Shown: one piece after another, positions 54,101 through 62,543 of the stretch | Layout of the letters: the number at the start of each line of letters is the position of its first letter | Numbering within the stretch: position 1 is the stretch's first letter | NCBI GenBank assembly: GCA_030144725.1 | Contig: JASKMD010000026.1 | Location: forward strand, 9,328,100 to 9,392,099 | Length of the DNA stretch: 64,000 nucleotides | Source: Haematococcus lacustris | Taxonomy: Eukaryota > Chlorophyta > Chlorophyceae > Chlamydomonadales > Haematococcaceae | Direction of reading: 5' to 3' | The notes under the pieces: generated by a model | Seen by the model: only the letters and a program-made list of their open reading frames with translations | Databases searched by the model: none | Told to the model about the DNA's origin: nothing | Made by a program: the position numbers and the translations under genes

Positions 54101-54643
54101 GTTAAAGCTATCAGCAAGGGAACCCTGGGTGGGTACATCCGGTTCGCGGACACCGGCAGCTGGGAGAAGGGCGCGAAGGAAAACCTTGACCTCCCTAACG
54201 ACACACTACACACAACGCTAAGAGCACTCGGACTGAAAACAGCGGCAACCAAAAACACCACTAGACCAGATATACTCATGGTGACGCCGCAAGCGAAGGT
54301 GGGCAAAAGCGGCAAAGTCACAAAACGGGTCACCATCATAGAAATCAAATACTGCTCGGACTCAAGGTGGACGGATCAATTAGACAGGGCACTCAACCAA
54401 CACACCAATCTAGCTCAAACCTTACGCAAGGAAGGCCACATGGTTGAGATCAGACCTATCCTCCTTGGCATAGGTGGCATAACGTATGAAGCACACACAC
54501 GGCAACACCTCCTGGCCTTGGGGGTCTCACAAGATAGCACTACTAAACTTCTACAAAAGTTAACAAGACACGCAGTGGAGACAGCCCACTCCATTGCAAA
54601 GACAAGCTACAGACTCAGGGCTACTAAGAGGGATGGAGGGTAG
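48122..54643 (+). CDS. LINE-B ORF2, 3' part: APE end, RT, PHD finger, RNase H, zinc knuckle, RLE
   Basis: 2,173 codons open after the frame break. The APE is completed by SRIDAILTRDA and YLSDHRPLTATL (48200-48330). Reverse transcriptase: GGKAPGPDGVENEI, YRPVGLANT, LLVDFTSAFNT (motif A), GTIQGDSLSPFLF (motif B), IDYADDIAIL (catalytic, about 50069-50098). A PHD finger, C-x-C-x2-C...C-x2-C...H-x2-C...C-x2-C, is at 51799-51954 (VCTCELCWLPRG to WLCPICKFG). RNase H is at 53220-53645 with Asp in YSDGSC, Glu in NKAELTAI, Asp in IAIDSLCS and the RAHSGIIGNEGAD block. A CCHC knuckle CPLCGEADSATHLLSGC is at 53997-54048, then the restriction-like endonuclease with RPDILMV and IIEIKYC (54262-54372). Confidence 0.93.
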   Translation: MMRGFATEMHLKEADPDDRAWTYQQPHCKSRIDAILTRDARHGPEHRTHIDTNAYLSDHRPLTATLNTARLGIALAAPHKPPKHIHTILTTPITNKDREAYRLAVQQPSSGVPQLHAELTAFLAPIYTEATHHLATLGKTNPQQPHRLTTVAGLSAREAVDTAATMLTHLLQTCRTAAIKTCNTKTLTRGGQHYQRRTMCRIRLALGRKLKTTRDLSRKANSLFKETNVHPTIDDLIPETVATNGEIRDAVQARQGDDTTDNHVQAALAQLTNTYRDQIHQLDDDDSALAIAQARVRMQQLISTQPKKANKRILRPSRTDHKGLQALADPDTNTICTAPADLNRIITAAYGQKLSAPTPKTGHYTNTQTRNYPWARAKADDAFAMHACQNIHWLHTAIMDKAGFQECLSRLAGGKAPGPDGVENEIIKMLPWEMRDTIHQLFIIMWATGCTPTTWKTSDTCLLYKDKGQETDLNSYRPVGLANTVYKLWTSLITKTLSEYAEANGMLSKNQAGFRSHRNTTQQLQMLVMALEDAKLAKADIYALLVDFTSAFNTTCQDKLLWIMHDLGFPTDATDAVKDLYTGATTRFKTPYGHTDPIPVNRGTIQGDSLSPFLFLIYIEPLLRWLQVGARGYKFKSATADSGERVTVSSIDYADDIAILCNTLRNLRCQADKLSAFSDWGHLIISHSKTLATAALHHSVETGMCSNAAETDKRARQQLQTVSLQGKPVTYHRPTSPFTYLGVLITMTLDWKPQHTAMITQLRQKLERLRRSFASARQAIHSIRTAIVPSLAYSFCAVPCTPGDLELYDRSINQCVKLKLRLPLGTPNAIIREDASRLGIGISSTAQEYHARNTTALTHSLQSTDAAHAHISRSMLHKQITWLSAQASTQGHRMLTLLHHTLRARQLVYASISGLSATEGGLPLYHEECQTLGRLITQASSSKAHDVVSASITCLKSLGITHASELSCKGNTHIITGSMLTSKYGKKVKQKHIIALNKLAAMAAQPSCPDATATRAIRDSRNTSLDLPLDQRKITTWAAGLTELAPTPAVPDTRTRYMDMKAYAVMHATQPATADRAAAAPAVHEAIRTSSRLLKREQRATQSAPTQPNPPKVGTKRNNEGRQTQTIPQDIVRIVGLDLPGLSSWKVDKACRCKPKNLGCILGAMYGHQEAITSIDGWQWDGINKESYYKVHWKPTVIDRWALPLCAEEGYTPTHIETISREEAKDVCTCELCWLPRGDSPKCHNCKRAYHPACLEEAHLSGHKEPGYWLCPICKFGSNDFKTTMRQSAQSDLIRVHWHPTFEPAPLITAHLDYMAKRSDYDEENRQIQEARHARPDTHLPAHTRQGLPDPHIWLPRCTNMHSKATFHTYPINPQTDIVGTGKCETFLQLHPHMTTPAMSLSTGEPIMPQHDLVQHVTVHDESGRTIGLLTKDQHQHLHAWLQHTPHTRNRATEVAALLRRQDTQSSHHSMRVAQDRALTTLHTTRSFTSTVQRWADPLTVRPETTTYWSPDINDTAFGAHHNCLLVRHTGLSTWNVPADDAVALKCVNHAIHSATQEEAMATIMLIPGKKGISYPKHIDTLRRYPEYCQHLASIPPTKTTCPKSGKHANLHIYVIWNAAGQQLVTKGNPQAWLASTATALHPQRDTHPIHNRPTNQSQPATPPSGHKQHMRLPMDRDLPTAGHQRSHQQLTQHSTTQPRMAITEWATLAYSDGSCIKTSGAAPASVGAGVYIPETNVLITVALDDPESNTINKAELTAIHAALTAGAKRIAIDSLCSIYQIRRALANPMSLITHRHNDILTAIATLIIDSPVTIHFYKVRAHSGIIGNEGADALAKHAALHPELANTPAYHPTTRKETNTWLSNDADGEIPAPLPDCRQSVRAHMQRKHKLGLANQDSIYYLMSQEITKVAAKGAGERVMTDTHISTHAQRTALLYRTGGLYNQKLALRWKRATDDRCPLCGEADSATHLLSGCSETLPLVQERHNGAGRLIVKAISKGTLGGYIRFADTGSWEKGAKENLDLPNDTLHTTLRALGLKTAATKNTTRPDILMVTPQAKVGKSGKVTKRVTIIEIKYCSDSRWTDQLDRALNQHTNLAQTLRKEGHMVEIRPILLGIGGITYEAHTRQHLLALGVSQDSTTKLLQKLTRHAVETAHSIAKTSYRLRATKRDGG

Positions 54644-54757
54644 GGGGGTTGTCTCTCTTCTTGCTTGGTTGGTGGGAGCAGGCCGCGCCCCAGGCGGTAG
54701 CTCCTCCCTTAATGCACGCCGGTGAATACCGGAGTAGTCTTCTTCTTCTTCTTTCTT
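54644..54757 (+). other. LINE-B 3' UTR with (TTC)n tail
   Basis: 114 bp after the stop codon, ending in a short CTT/TTC microsatellite directly before the target duplication. Several non-LTR clades end in short microsatellites instead of poly(A); the 3' end of LINE-A is not in the window for comparison. Confidence 0.75.
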
Positions 54758-54770
54758 CTGTGTTGTGTGC
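54758..54770. repeat. target-site duplication of LINE-B, right copy
   Basis: CTGTGTTGTGTGC, identical to 43650-43662. Deleting LINE-B with one copy gives [20 protein letters not shown] in frame. Confidence 0.95.
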
Positions 54771-57700
54771 TGCTGGGCCCGGTCCACAACTTCCCAGTCT
54801 CGTGGTACCTATTCCAGGAGGTCATGAACCACGAGAACAACCTGGAGGCAGAGAAGACCCTGCATGTCTGCAATGGGCTGCATTGCCGTGGGTACACATA
54901 TCCACACCTACGGAGGTAATAGTAGCCCTACCCCTAGCCCTACCCCTAGCCCTAGCCCTAGCCCTAGCCCTAGCCCTAGCCCTAGCCCTAGCCCTAGCCC
55001 TAGCCCTAGCCCTAGCCCTAGCCCTAGCCCTAGCCCTAGCCCTAGCCCTAGCCCTAGCCCTAGCCCTAGCCCTAGCCCTAGCCCTAGCCCTAGCCCTGTC
55101 CCTAGCCCTAGCCCTGTCCCTGTCCCTAGCCCTAGCCCTAGCCCTAGCCCTAGCCCTAGCCCTAGCCCTAGCCCTAGCCCTAGCCCTAGCCCTAGCCGTA
55201 GCCCTAGCCCTAGCCCTAGCCCTAGCCCTAGCCCTAGCCCTAGCCCTAGCCCTAGCCCTAGCCCTAGCCCTAGCCCTAGCCCTAGCCCTAGCCCTAGCCA
55301 TAGCCATAGCCCAACCCTAACCCTAAACCTAACCCTAACCCTAACCCTAACCCTACTCATACCTATACCACTGACCCCGACCCCTGACCCAACACTCCCA
55401 TACACTGCCATGCACCATGCATTTGTGCACAGAGATCAGTTCGAGCAACACAAGGATCAGAGGTGTCCACTGTGCGAGGAGCGTCGTTTCTCAGCCAAGA
55501 AAGTGAAGGGTAAGGATGAACAGGGTACATATTCCCATACATGTCAATGGCAGGATAATTGTAATTGTTGTGGCATAACTGGGCTCCCATGGTGTGTGCC
55601 TTAGGTTCATGTGGCCTGCTGAGCCGGTGGCATGTCGTGCCTCGGTGGTCCATGTACTATTTCGGGCTTAAGTCTACCATCCAGGCCTTGTTCGACCGTC
55701 CATCATTCCTGGAGTACTTCAACATGGGCCTCAACAGAGACACTTCCCAAGGCAGCTACCGCGCTAGTAAGTACAGTAAATCCACACAGGACAAGCATAG
55801 CAACGATATGACATGTAACAATCCATGCAATGTCTAGGATGGGTGTCATGTTGGGGATGGCGCTGGCATGTTGCGTGGTGATACAGGTGCGGCAGCGGAG
55901 AAGACCCGGAGCAAGTTGAAGGAAAAGGTACCAGGCAGCAACATCTTTGATGACCTCAATTCTTTCTTGTTTGACCTAGGCATGGACTTTCTGACGGTCA
56001 ACGGCCAGTCTGTGGGTGTGCTTGGTCTCCGCGCCCGTGACGTGCCACGTCATGTGCAAGGCCGTGATGCCTGCATTGCCATGCTGGCCATCTTCTTGAA
56101 GAGTGAGCCAGCCAAGTACGTTCATGGCTTCATGGACCAACCGCTGAGAGACATCAAAGGTATGACACATGTTAGCATGTGGCGCAGTACCAACAATCCC
56201 TTGTGCATGAAGGGGGAGTAACCCCCAGCATCATGTGTTCTGAGCTGCAGCCGCCATCTACAATAAGATCAGCATCACGGTCAACAAGATTGAACATTTC
56301 TTTGTGCCCATCTTCACCACCTTCATGGCTGACTTGCCGGCAAGGTGGGTGAGACATCAGGAAGGCCCAGCACACTTGACACAGCAGGTGCATGGCTGTT
56401 GATGCTAGCTTGTTGTATGGTTACAGGATGAAGCTGACCAGATGCCTTGGGCACTCTGGTGGCTGTCCTTGCATGGCTTGCAAGTGGTACACTCCAGGCC
56501 AGCACCCCAAGCACAAGGGGTACAACGTGCAGCAGGTGAGCAGCCATGCAATGCACGGACATTCCATGGTGCTGTTATGAACACGACATCATGACATGTA
56601 CGCAGGAGATCGAGTGGACAGACCCGGTGACTTTCATCACTGCAATCTACACCGGCCACCCCCACCAGGACCACATGCAGCTGACAGATGAGCAGTACGA
56701 TGCCCGTGGGTTGCTTGCTCAGCAAGAGGTGGAAGCAGCCCTTGCCGCTGCACGTGCCGCTAACAAGCCACTGAAGGACAGCAGCATTGTGTACAGCGCA
56801 GCATGCCGTGGTGCCCGAGGAGTGTGTGTGGTCACGCAGCACTTGAGCGACTACGCTTCCTCCCTGGACGCCTTTGTGATGCCCACCTACCATACCTTTT
56901 GCCTGGGCGTGCTGAGGGACTTCATTGACTACCTGCTGTCCACAGCCAGCAGCTTGTCAGCCCCGGCCAAGACAACGATCCGTGAGCGCCAGGCGGCCTT
57001 GCACATCCCTACCGACTATGGACGCAAGCCAACGTGCTGCATTGACGACAGGTTAGAGCTGGGAAGGCAAGCTCAGCACGTAGGGGTTCTCCCTCAATGC
57101 GTAACACATCCTGATTGCAGGGGGCATTGGATCATTGAGGACTACCTGCATTTCATCTTCACCACCTGTACCATGCTGTTTGCTGGACTGTTGGACGACA
57201 AGCAGAGCCGTTTGCTCGGTTACCTTCGCACTGCAGCCCTCCACTACTTGCGCCCAGGCAAGGCTAATGCAAGTTACAAAGGACAGTAATCAACACAATG
57301 CCTCATATCATGCCTGCGTTTCCCTTGATGATGCACGCATATTGTGATGGCCACTCATTGAGCAGTAGGTTGTATACACAATGTGAGACACAATGCCTTG
57401 TGCAAGGGATGAAAAGCAGGGCTCTCAGCAGGCCATGGATGCTGCCCACGTGGCGATTCGCAAGTACGCCTACTTCATGGAAGAGTGGAGCGTTGAGATG
57501 AAGGTATGTTGATACAGGCTTTTGCCACGCAACACAGCTACAGTATGCTAAAGAGGCATGGTGCTGATGATGTGCCTGCAGATTACGGAGGACATGTACA
57601 AACCGAACCTCCACATCCTGGAATGCCAGTGAGATCTGTTGTCGGTCCATTGGGACACAACCCACCACCTTCCAGTCTTTTTCCCTTGGCCTCTAATTCG

Positions 57701-58777
57701 ACCCCTCACCTGTCATATGCAGTCACCATACCATACACATGGAGATGGGTGATGGCATACCAAGACAAACACTTGGGTGTGTTGTGTGCGTGAGTGCAGG
57801 AGCGGGAGGCAGGAGCAGCGGCGTGGCCTGATGCACTTGGACTTGGAGATGTGGGTGGAGCGGCTGATGCAGTACTTCAAGTCGTGGGTGGGCAGCCACG
57901 CCGTCCCCATGAACCTTGAGCTCAGCGTGGCCATGAAGGAGGAGCTTGTGCGGAAGGGCCGAGCAGAGCATGCCAAGGGTGACTATGCGGACGGCGTGGG
58001 TGCGCCGGGTCTGGACTCGGTCCGTGGGGATGATGAGCCTGCAGATGATGTGGTGATGGGTCCCACTCAGCGCTGTGTGCTGAAGGGCTGCCGCATGCCC
58101 CAGCCCTCATCTCTGGCAGGGCCGCACAGCAAGACCCTGAAGTTAGCAGTGCTGGCGTATGTGAGGTTGCAGCGGAGCATGAACGAGGACTTCCCCTGGA
58201 CTGAGCAGCACGTCCACATGATCTTCCCCAGCAGCTCAGGCGTTGCTCCAGACTACGATGACCATGTGTTGTTCTTCCGTCGGGCAGAGTGCAATGAGGA
58301 GGTGATTCACAGCAGCGAGTACAAGCGTGTCAAAGTGCGCAACAGCACTTGGATCCAGGCAGATTACGACTTGGGGGGTGGGGAGACTGAGCACAACGCC
58401 GCCCATGTGCTGTTTTGGGTTCGTCTGCAGCACCCAACACCTCCAGAGCCCATGCAGTCCGACAATGGCAGCAGCGAGCCTATGTAACTGCGGCTGGCTG
58501 CAGCTCGAGTAACATGTCAAAGTCAGCTGAACAGCCTGAGGCCAGCATTGCTTGCTACCACAGCTATGGCCTTCCAGCCACAGACAGCGAGGGCGAGGCG
58601 GTGGTGGTGCCCAAGGGCAAGAAGTCGTGCTTGGTCCGAGGTGTGGGTCCCAACAACCTGTACATGGTGGATGGCGAGACCATCCGCTACAAGCTGGTTT
58701 GCTGCTTCCCCCATGGTGAGGAGCATGGTCACATGATGTTCCAGCAGTATGTCAGCACCACCGTGCGTGATGCATGA
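54758..58777 (+). CDS. CACTA/EnSpm transposase, 3' part (tnp2-type catalytic region)
   Basis: Exons, mostly joining in phase: 54758-54915, 55433-55509, 55605-55766, 55887-56159, 56251-56344, 56427-56535, 56606-57051, 57121-about 57256 (CAG|GCAAGG, likely GC-AG), about 57421-57503, 57582-57628, 57800-about 58487, and a last piece to the stop at 58775. Landmarks of tnp2-type transposases in order: [20 protein letters not shown] (zinc-type), [27 protein letters not shown] with [61 protein letters not shown], and [20 protein letters not shown]. It acts in the nucleus by cutting at the TIRs. The C-terminal [20 protein letters not shown] lies in another frame after 58487, so a short intron or indel is unresolved. 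The gene cannot work as it stands because LINE-B splits exon 4. Confidence 0.78.
54923..55356. repeat. interstitial telomere-like array (CCCTAG)n and (CCCTAA)n inside a transposase intron
   Basis: About 380 bp of CCCTAG hexamers with a few CCCTGT and CCGTAG variants, passing into about 45 bp of CCCTAA hexamers (TTAGGG on the other strand) at 55311-55356. The intron limits are GTAATA at 54916 and CAG ending at 55432, so the array fills most of the 517-bp intron. Confidence 0.95.
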
Positions 58778-58964
58778 ATGCGCGCTCACACTTACAAATG
58801 CATGCACGACTATGGCCGTGGCTGCATGCCGGCAATGACATTGTGACACTTGCACATGTTACCATGGACTAACCATCAGCACATTGCACACATGGCAATC
58901 TTGCCCTTTGGACATTGGGCACAATAGACGCTTAACAGCATTGGAGTTGATGTGTAGGCATCAA

Positions 58965-60009
58965 CATCTGCACAGCCAGGCATCAGTATCAACATCTGCA
59001 CAGCCAGGCATTGAATGCAATAGTCAACATCTGTGCAGATGTCGTCGTCAGCAGCTGCACAGATGCTGGTATCAACATCTGCACAGCAAAGCATCAAATG
59101 CAATAGTCGACATCTGCACAGATGTCGCCACCAGCAGCTGCACAGATGTCGGTATCAGCAGCTGCACAGATGTCGTTATCAACATCTGCACAGCCGAGCA
59201 TTGAATGTAATAGTCGACATCTGTGCAGATGTCATCACCAGCAGCTGCACAGATGTCGTCATCAGCAGCTGCACAGATGTCGGTATCAACATCTGCACAG
59301 CCGAGCATTGAATGTAATAGTCGACATCTGTGCAGATGTCATCACCAGCAGCTGCACAGATGTCGTCATCAGCAGCTGCACAGATGTCGGTATCAACATC
59401 TGCACAGCCGAGCATTGAATGTAATAGTCGACATCTGTGCAGATTTCGTCGTAAGCAGCTGCACAGATGTTTTGTATCAACATCTGCACAGCCAAGCATC
59501 AAATGTAGTAGTCGACATCTGCACAGATGTCGTCATCAGCAGCTGCACAGATGTCGGTATCAGCAGCTGCACAGATGTCGGTTTTTAAATCTGCACAGCC
59601 ATGCATCAAATGTAATAGTCGACATCTGCACAGATGTCGCCACCAGCAGCTGCACAGATGTCGGTATCAGCAGCTGCACAGATGTCGTTATCAACATCTG
59701 CACAGCCGAGCATTGAATGTAATAGTCGACATCTGTGCAGATGTCGTCGTCAGCAGCTGCACAGATGTCGGTATCAGCAGCTGCACAGATGTCGTTATCA
59801 ACATCTGCACAGCCAAGCATTGAATGTAATAGTCGACATCTGTGCAGATGTCGTCGTCAGCAGCTGCATAGATGTTGGTCGCGGTATACGACATCTGTGC
59901 AGATGTCGACTTCCTACAGCTGCACAGATGTCGACTTTGCCTGCATCTGCACAGATGTCGACTTGCAGCAGCTGTGCAGATGCAAGACGACCGACATCTG
60001 CACAGATAG
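58965..60009. repeat. right subterminal array of CATCTGCACAGATG-type motifs
   Basis: About 1,045 bp of the same core motif as in the left array, but in 107-bp higher-order units (for example starting at 59191, 59298 and 59405) with spacer text AGCATTGAATGTAATAGTCGA and CAGCAGCTGCACAGATGTCG. It ends 128 bp before the right TIR. Confidence 0.93.
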
Positions 60010-60136
60010 CATGGGAAAGAAAGCCGCGGACCAACTACATCGCAACGGATGCACGGATTCACGTAAGACTTGTACCGTTCGAACGGCCTTCTACTCTAGT
60101 TTTGATAGAGCTATGGTCGGTCCAATCGCGACCGGT

Positions 60137-60154
60137 CCTTGTTTATCGTGAGTG
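60137..60154 (-). repeat. right terminal inverted repeat of the CACTA-like element
   Basis: CCTTGTTTATCGTGAGTG, reverse complement of the left TIR with one mismatch; followed by the CA duplication at 60155-60156. Confidence 0.92.
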
Positions 60155-60156
60155 CA

Positions 60157-62543
60157 ATGGGATGCTGAGCAAATGCCAAGCAGGCTTCCGCTCTCACAGG
60201 GACACCACTCAGCAACTACAAATGCTAGTCATGGCCCTTGAGGACGCTAAACTTGCTAAAGCAGACATCTATGCCCTCATGGTCGACTTCACAAGTGCAT
60301 TTAACACCACATGTCAAGACAAACTGCTATGGATCATGCACGACCTTGGCTTCCCCACTGACGCCACAGACGCGGTGAAGGACCTGTACACGGGCGCTAC
60401 AACGCGCTTCAAGACCCCGTACGGCCCTACTGATCCGATACCCGTAGACCGGGGCACCATCCAGGGCGACTCACTCTCGCCCTTCCTGTTTCTCATCTAC
60501 ATCGAACCCCTACTGCGTTGGCTCCAAGTAGGAGCGCGGGGGTACAAATTCCAGTCAGTGGAAAACGACAGCGACAACAGATACACCATAGGGAGCATCG
60601 ATTATGCGGACGACGTCGCCATCCTCTGTAACTCCATTAGCAACACACGCGTTCAGGCGGACAAGCTCTCAGCCTACTCGGACTGGGGCCACCTCATCAT
60701 ATCACACAGCAAAACCCTCGCCACGGCGGCGCTACACAAAGCGCATCAATCAGGCCGATGCAGCACCCAAGAAGACGCGGAGAAGGAAGCCCGCAAGCAA
60801 CTGCAAGACCTACGCCTACAAGGAAAACCGGTCACCTTCCTCCGCCCGACAGCACCCTTTACCTACCTAGGAGTCATGCTCACCATGACACTCAACTGGA
60901 AACCACAACACACGGCCATGATAACACAGCTAAGGCAGAAACTAGACAGACTGCGGCGCTCCTTCGCCAGCGCTAGACAAGCCATCCACATTATTAAAAC
61001 AGCGATCATTCCCAGCCTGGCTTATAGCTTCTGCGTGGTACCATGCACCCCGGGGGACCTAGACCTCTTTGACAGAGCAGTCAACCAATGCGTCAAGCAC
61101 AAGCTCAACCTCCCACTGGGCACACCCAATGCCGTCATCCGGGACGACATAGACAAGCTCGGCCTCGGCATCAGCTCAGCAGCCCAAGAGTACCATGCCA
61201 GGAACACCACAGCCCTCGTCTCCAGTCTCCAGTCCGCGGACAACACATATGCACACATATCGAGATGCATGCTCCACAAACAGATCACCTGGCTCTACGC
61301 ACAGGCCGCTAAACATGGACACCGAATTCCCAACCTATTGCAACACACCCTGCGGGCCAGACAACTCCTGCATACCACCACAGCAAATCTCTTCGCCACA
61401 CACGAAGGGGCACGCCTCTACCTCAAGGAGACTAAAGCACTTGGGCAACTCATAACACAGAGCGCTAGCCCGCTACCACGGGACATAGTCAGCGCATGCA
61501 TTACATGCCTCAAGAGCCTAGGACTGACACACCCTTCGGAGCTCATCTGCCAGGATAACATACACATCATGTCAGGGGATAGCCTCAGGAAACGCTTCGG
61601 CACTAAGGTGAAACAAAAGCACATCATCGCCCTAAATAGACTTACGGCCATGGCGACCATGGACCACTGCCCAACCGCGACGGAAGCCAAGACCATCCTG
61701 GGGAGACGGGACACTACGCTTACCCTACCAGCAGACCAGCGGCGGATCCGAGCCTGGGCCGCAGGACTCACAGAGCTCACTCCTCACACCACCGCCCACA
61801 CCGGGCCCCGCTACACGGACATCCGAGCATACATGACAGCCAAGACACTCGCAAAGGACACACAGCCGCCTACACCGAACCCCATAACGGCGACCGCGAG
61901 ATCCAAACTCACAAACAACGTCCCCAAGCCACCGACTGCGAAACAGCCCACGCCGCAGCCCAGGATCGGCAGCAAGAGACCAGCGGAAGACAGACGCACA
62001 GAAGCTGACGATCGACACACCCAGACCATCCCTGACGTAGTGACACACATACCCATCATGACCCTGGCCAATCTCAGTACATGGAAAGCCGACACTGCAC
62101 GCCAACACAAAGACGAGAAGCTAGGGATCATGCTAGGAGCCATGTATGACCACCAAGAGTCCATCACTGCCATTGACGGATGGCACTGGAACGGCACCAA
62201 CCAAGAAAGCTATTACAACGTCCACTGGAGGCCCACCATCATAGAGAAATGGGCTCTCCAAATGTACAAGAAGGAAGGCTACACGCCCGCCCACACAGAA
62301 GACATCTGCAGAGCAGATGCTGAACATGTTTGCACATGCGAACTATGCTGGGAACCCAAAGAAGACAGCCCCATGTGCAACAACTGCATGAGAGCCTACC
62401 ACCCGGCCTGCCTAGCCAAGACAGGCCTAGAGGGGCAAGCGAGGGACGACCACTGGCTCTGCCCAGTCTGCGCACACGGCGAAGATGACCTCAAAACCGC
62501 CATGCGAAATTCAGTGGAGACGGACCTAATAAAGGCCCACTGG
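60157..62543 (+). CDS. LINE-A ORF2, RT core to PHD finger
   Basis: About 795 codons continuing LINE-A after the CACTA-like insertion, beginning at N-G-M-L-S-K where 26396-30202 stopped. Reverse transcriptase motifs A (LMVDFTSAFNT), B (GTIQGDSLSPFLF) and YADD (IDYADDVAIL at about 60598-60627), thumb, then the PHD finger VCTCELCWEPKED to DHWLCPVCAHG (62328-62480). It stops at the element D junction within the HW codons. No internal stop or frameshift. Confidence 0.92.

Larger units (their letters stand above)
43663..54757 (+). mobile_element. LINE-B: nearly complete Dualen/RandI-type retrotransposon
   Basis: 11,095 bp bounded by the identical 13-bp sequence CTGTGTTGTGTGC. It starts GACTTTTTCGGTTTGAG, like LINE-A, and ends in a (TTC)n-type tail (TCTTCTTCTTCTTTCTT) rather than poly(A). 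ORF1 and ORF2 are both present; the only clear coding defect is a 2-nt deletion near 48100. It sits in the same orientation as the transposase exon it disrupts. The domain set (cysteine protease, APE, RT, RNase H, RLE) is that published for Dualen, the family with two endonucleases. Confidence 0.95.
30203..60154. mobile_element. giant CACTA/EnSpm-like DNA transposon with cargo genes
   Basis: CACTCACGATAAATAAGG at 30203 faces CCTTGTTTATCGTGAGTG ending at 60154 (17 of 18 positions pair). Both sides carry CA, and joining the flanks with a single CA restores GAG GCC AAT GGG of LINE-A. The CACT terminus, 2-bp duplication, subterminal arrays at both ends and a tnp2-type transposase inside all point to the CACTA/EnSpm superfamily. 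It is 29,952 bp now and about 18.8 kb without the LINE-B insertion. Besides transposase and accessory genes it holds a small unknown gene and five F-box-like paralogues, so most of its left half is cargo. Confidence 0.92.

Noticed and set aside
53220..54643. A separate RNase H or endonuclease gene
   Set aside because: The domains lie in one uninterrupted frame with the RT and occur in the published order for Dualen elements.
54923..55356. True chromosome end
   Set aside because: The array is flanked on both sides by exons of one transposase gene, so it is interstitial.
54822..55411. ALALAL, ARARAR, GLGLGL and SPSPSP frames
   Set aside because: Translations of the CCCTAG hexamer array inside an intron.
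58965..60009. Possible CRISPR array (regular palindromic repeat with spacers)
   Set aside because: Spacers are themselves repeats within 107-bp units, the core varies in orientation, the context is a eukaryotic transposon end, and no cas gene is present.
59634..60156. A protein fused upstream of the LINE-A RT segment
   Set aside because: The open frame runs through the subterminal array and right TIR of the CACTA-like element and is not homologous to the corresponding part of LINE-B.
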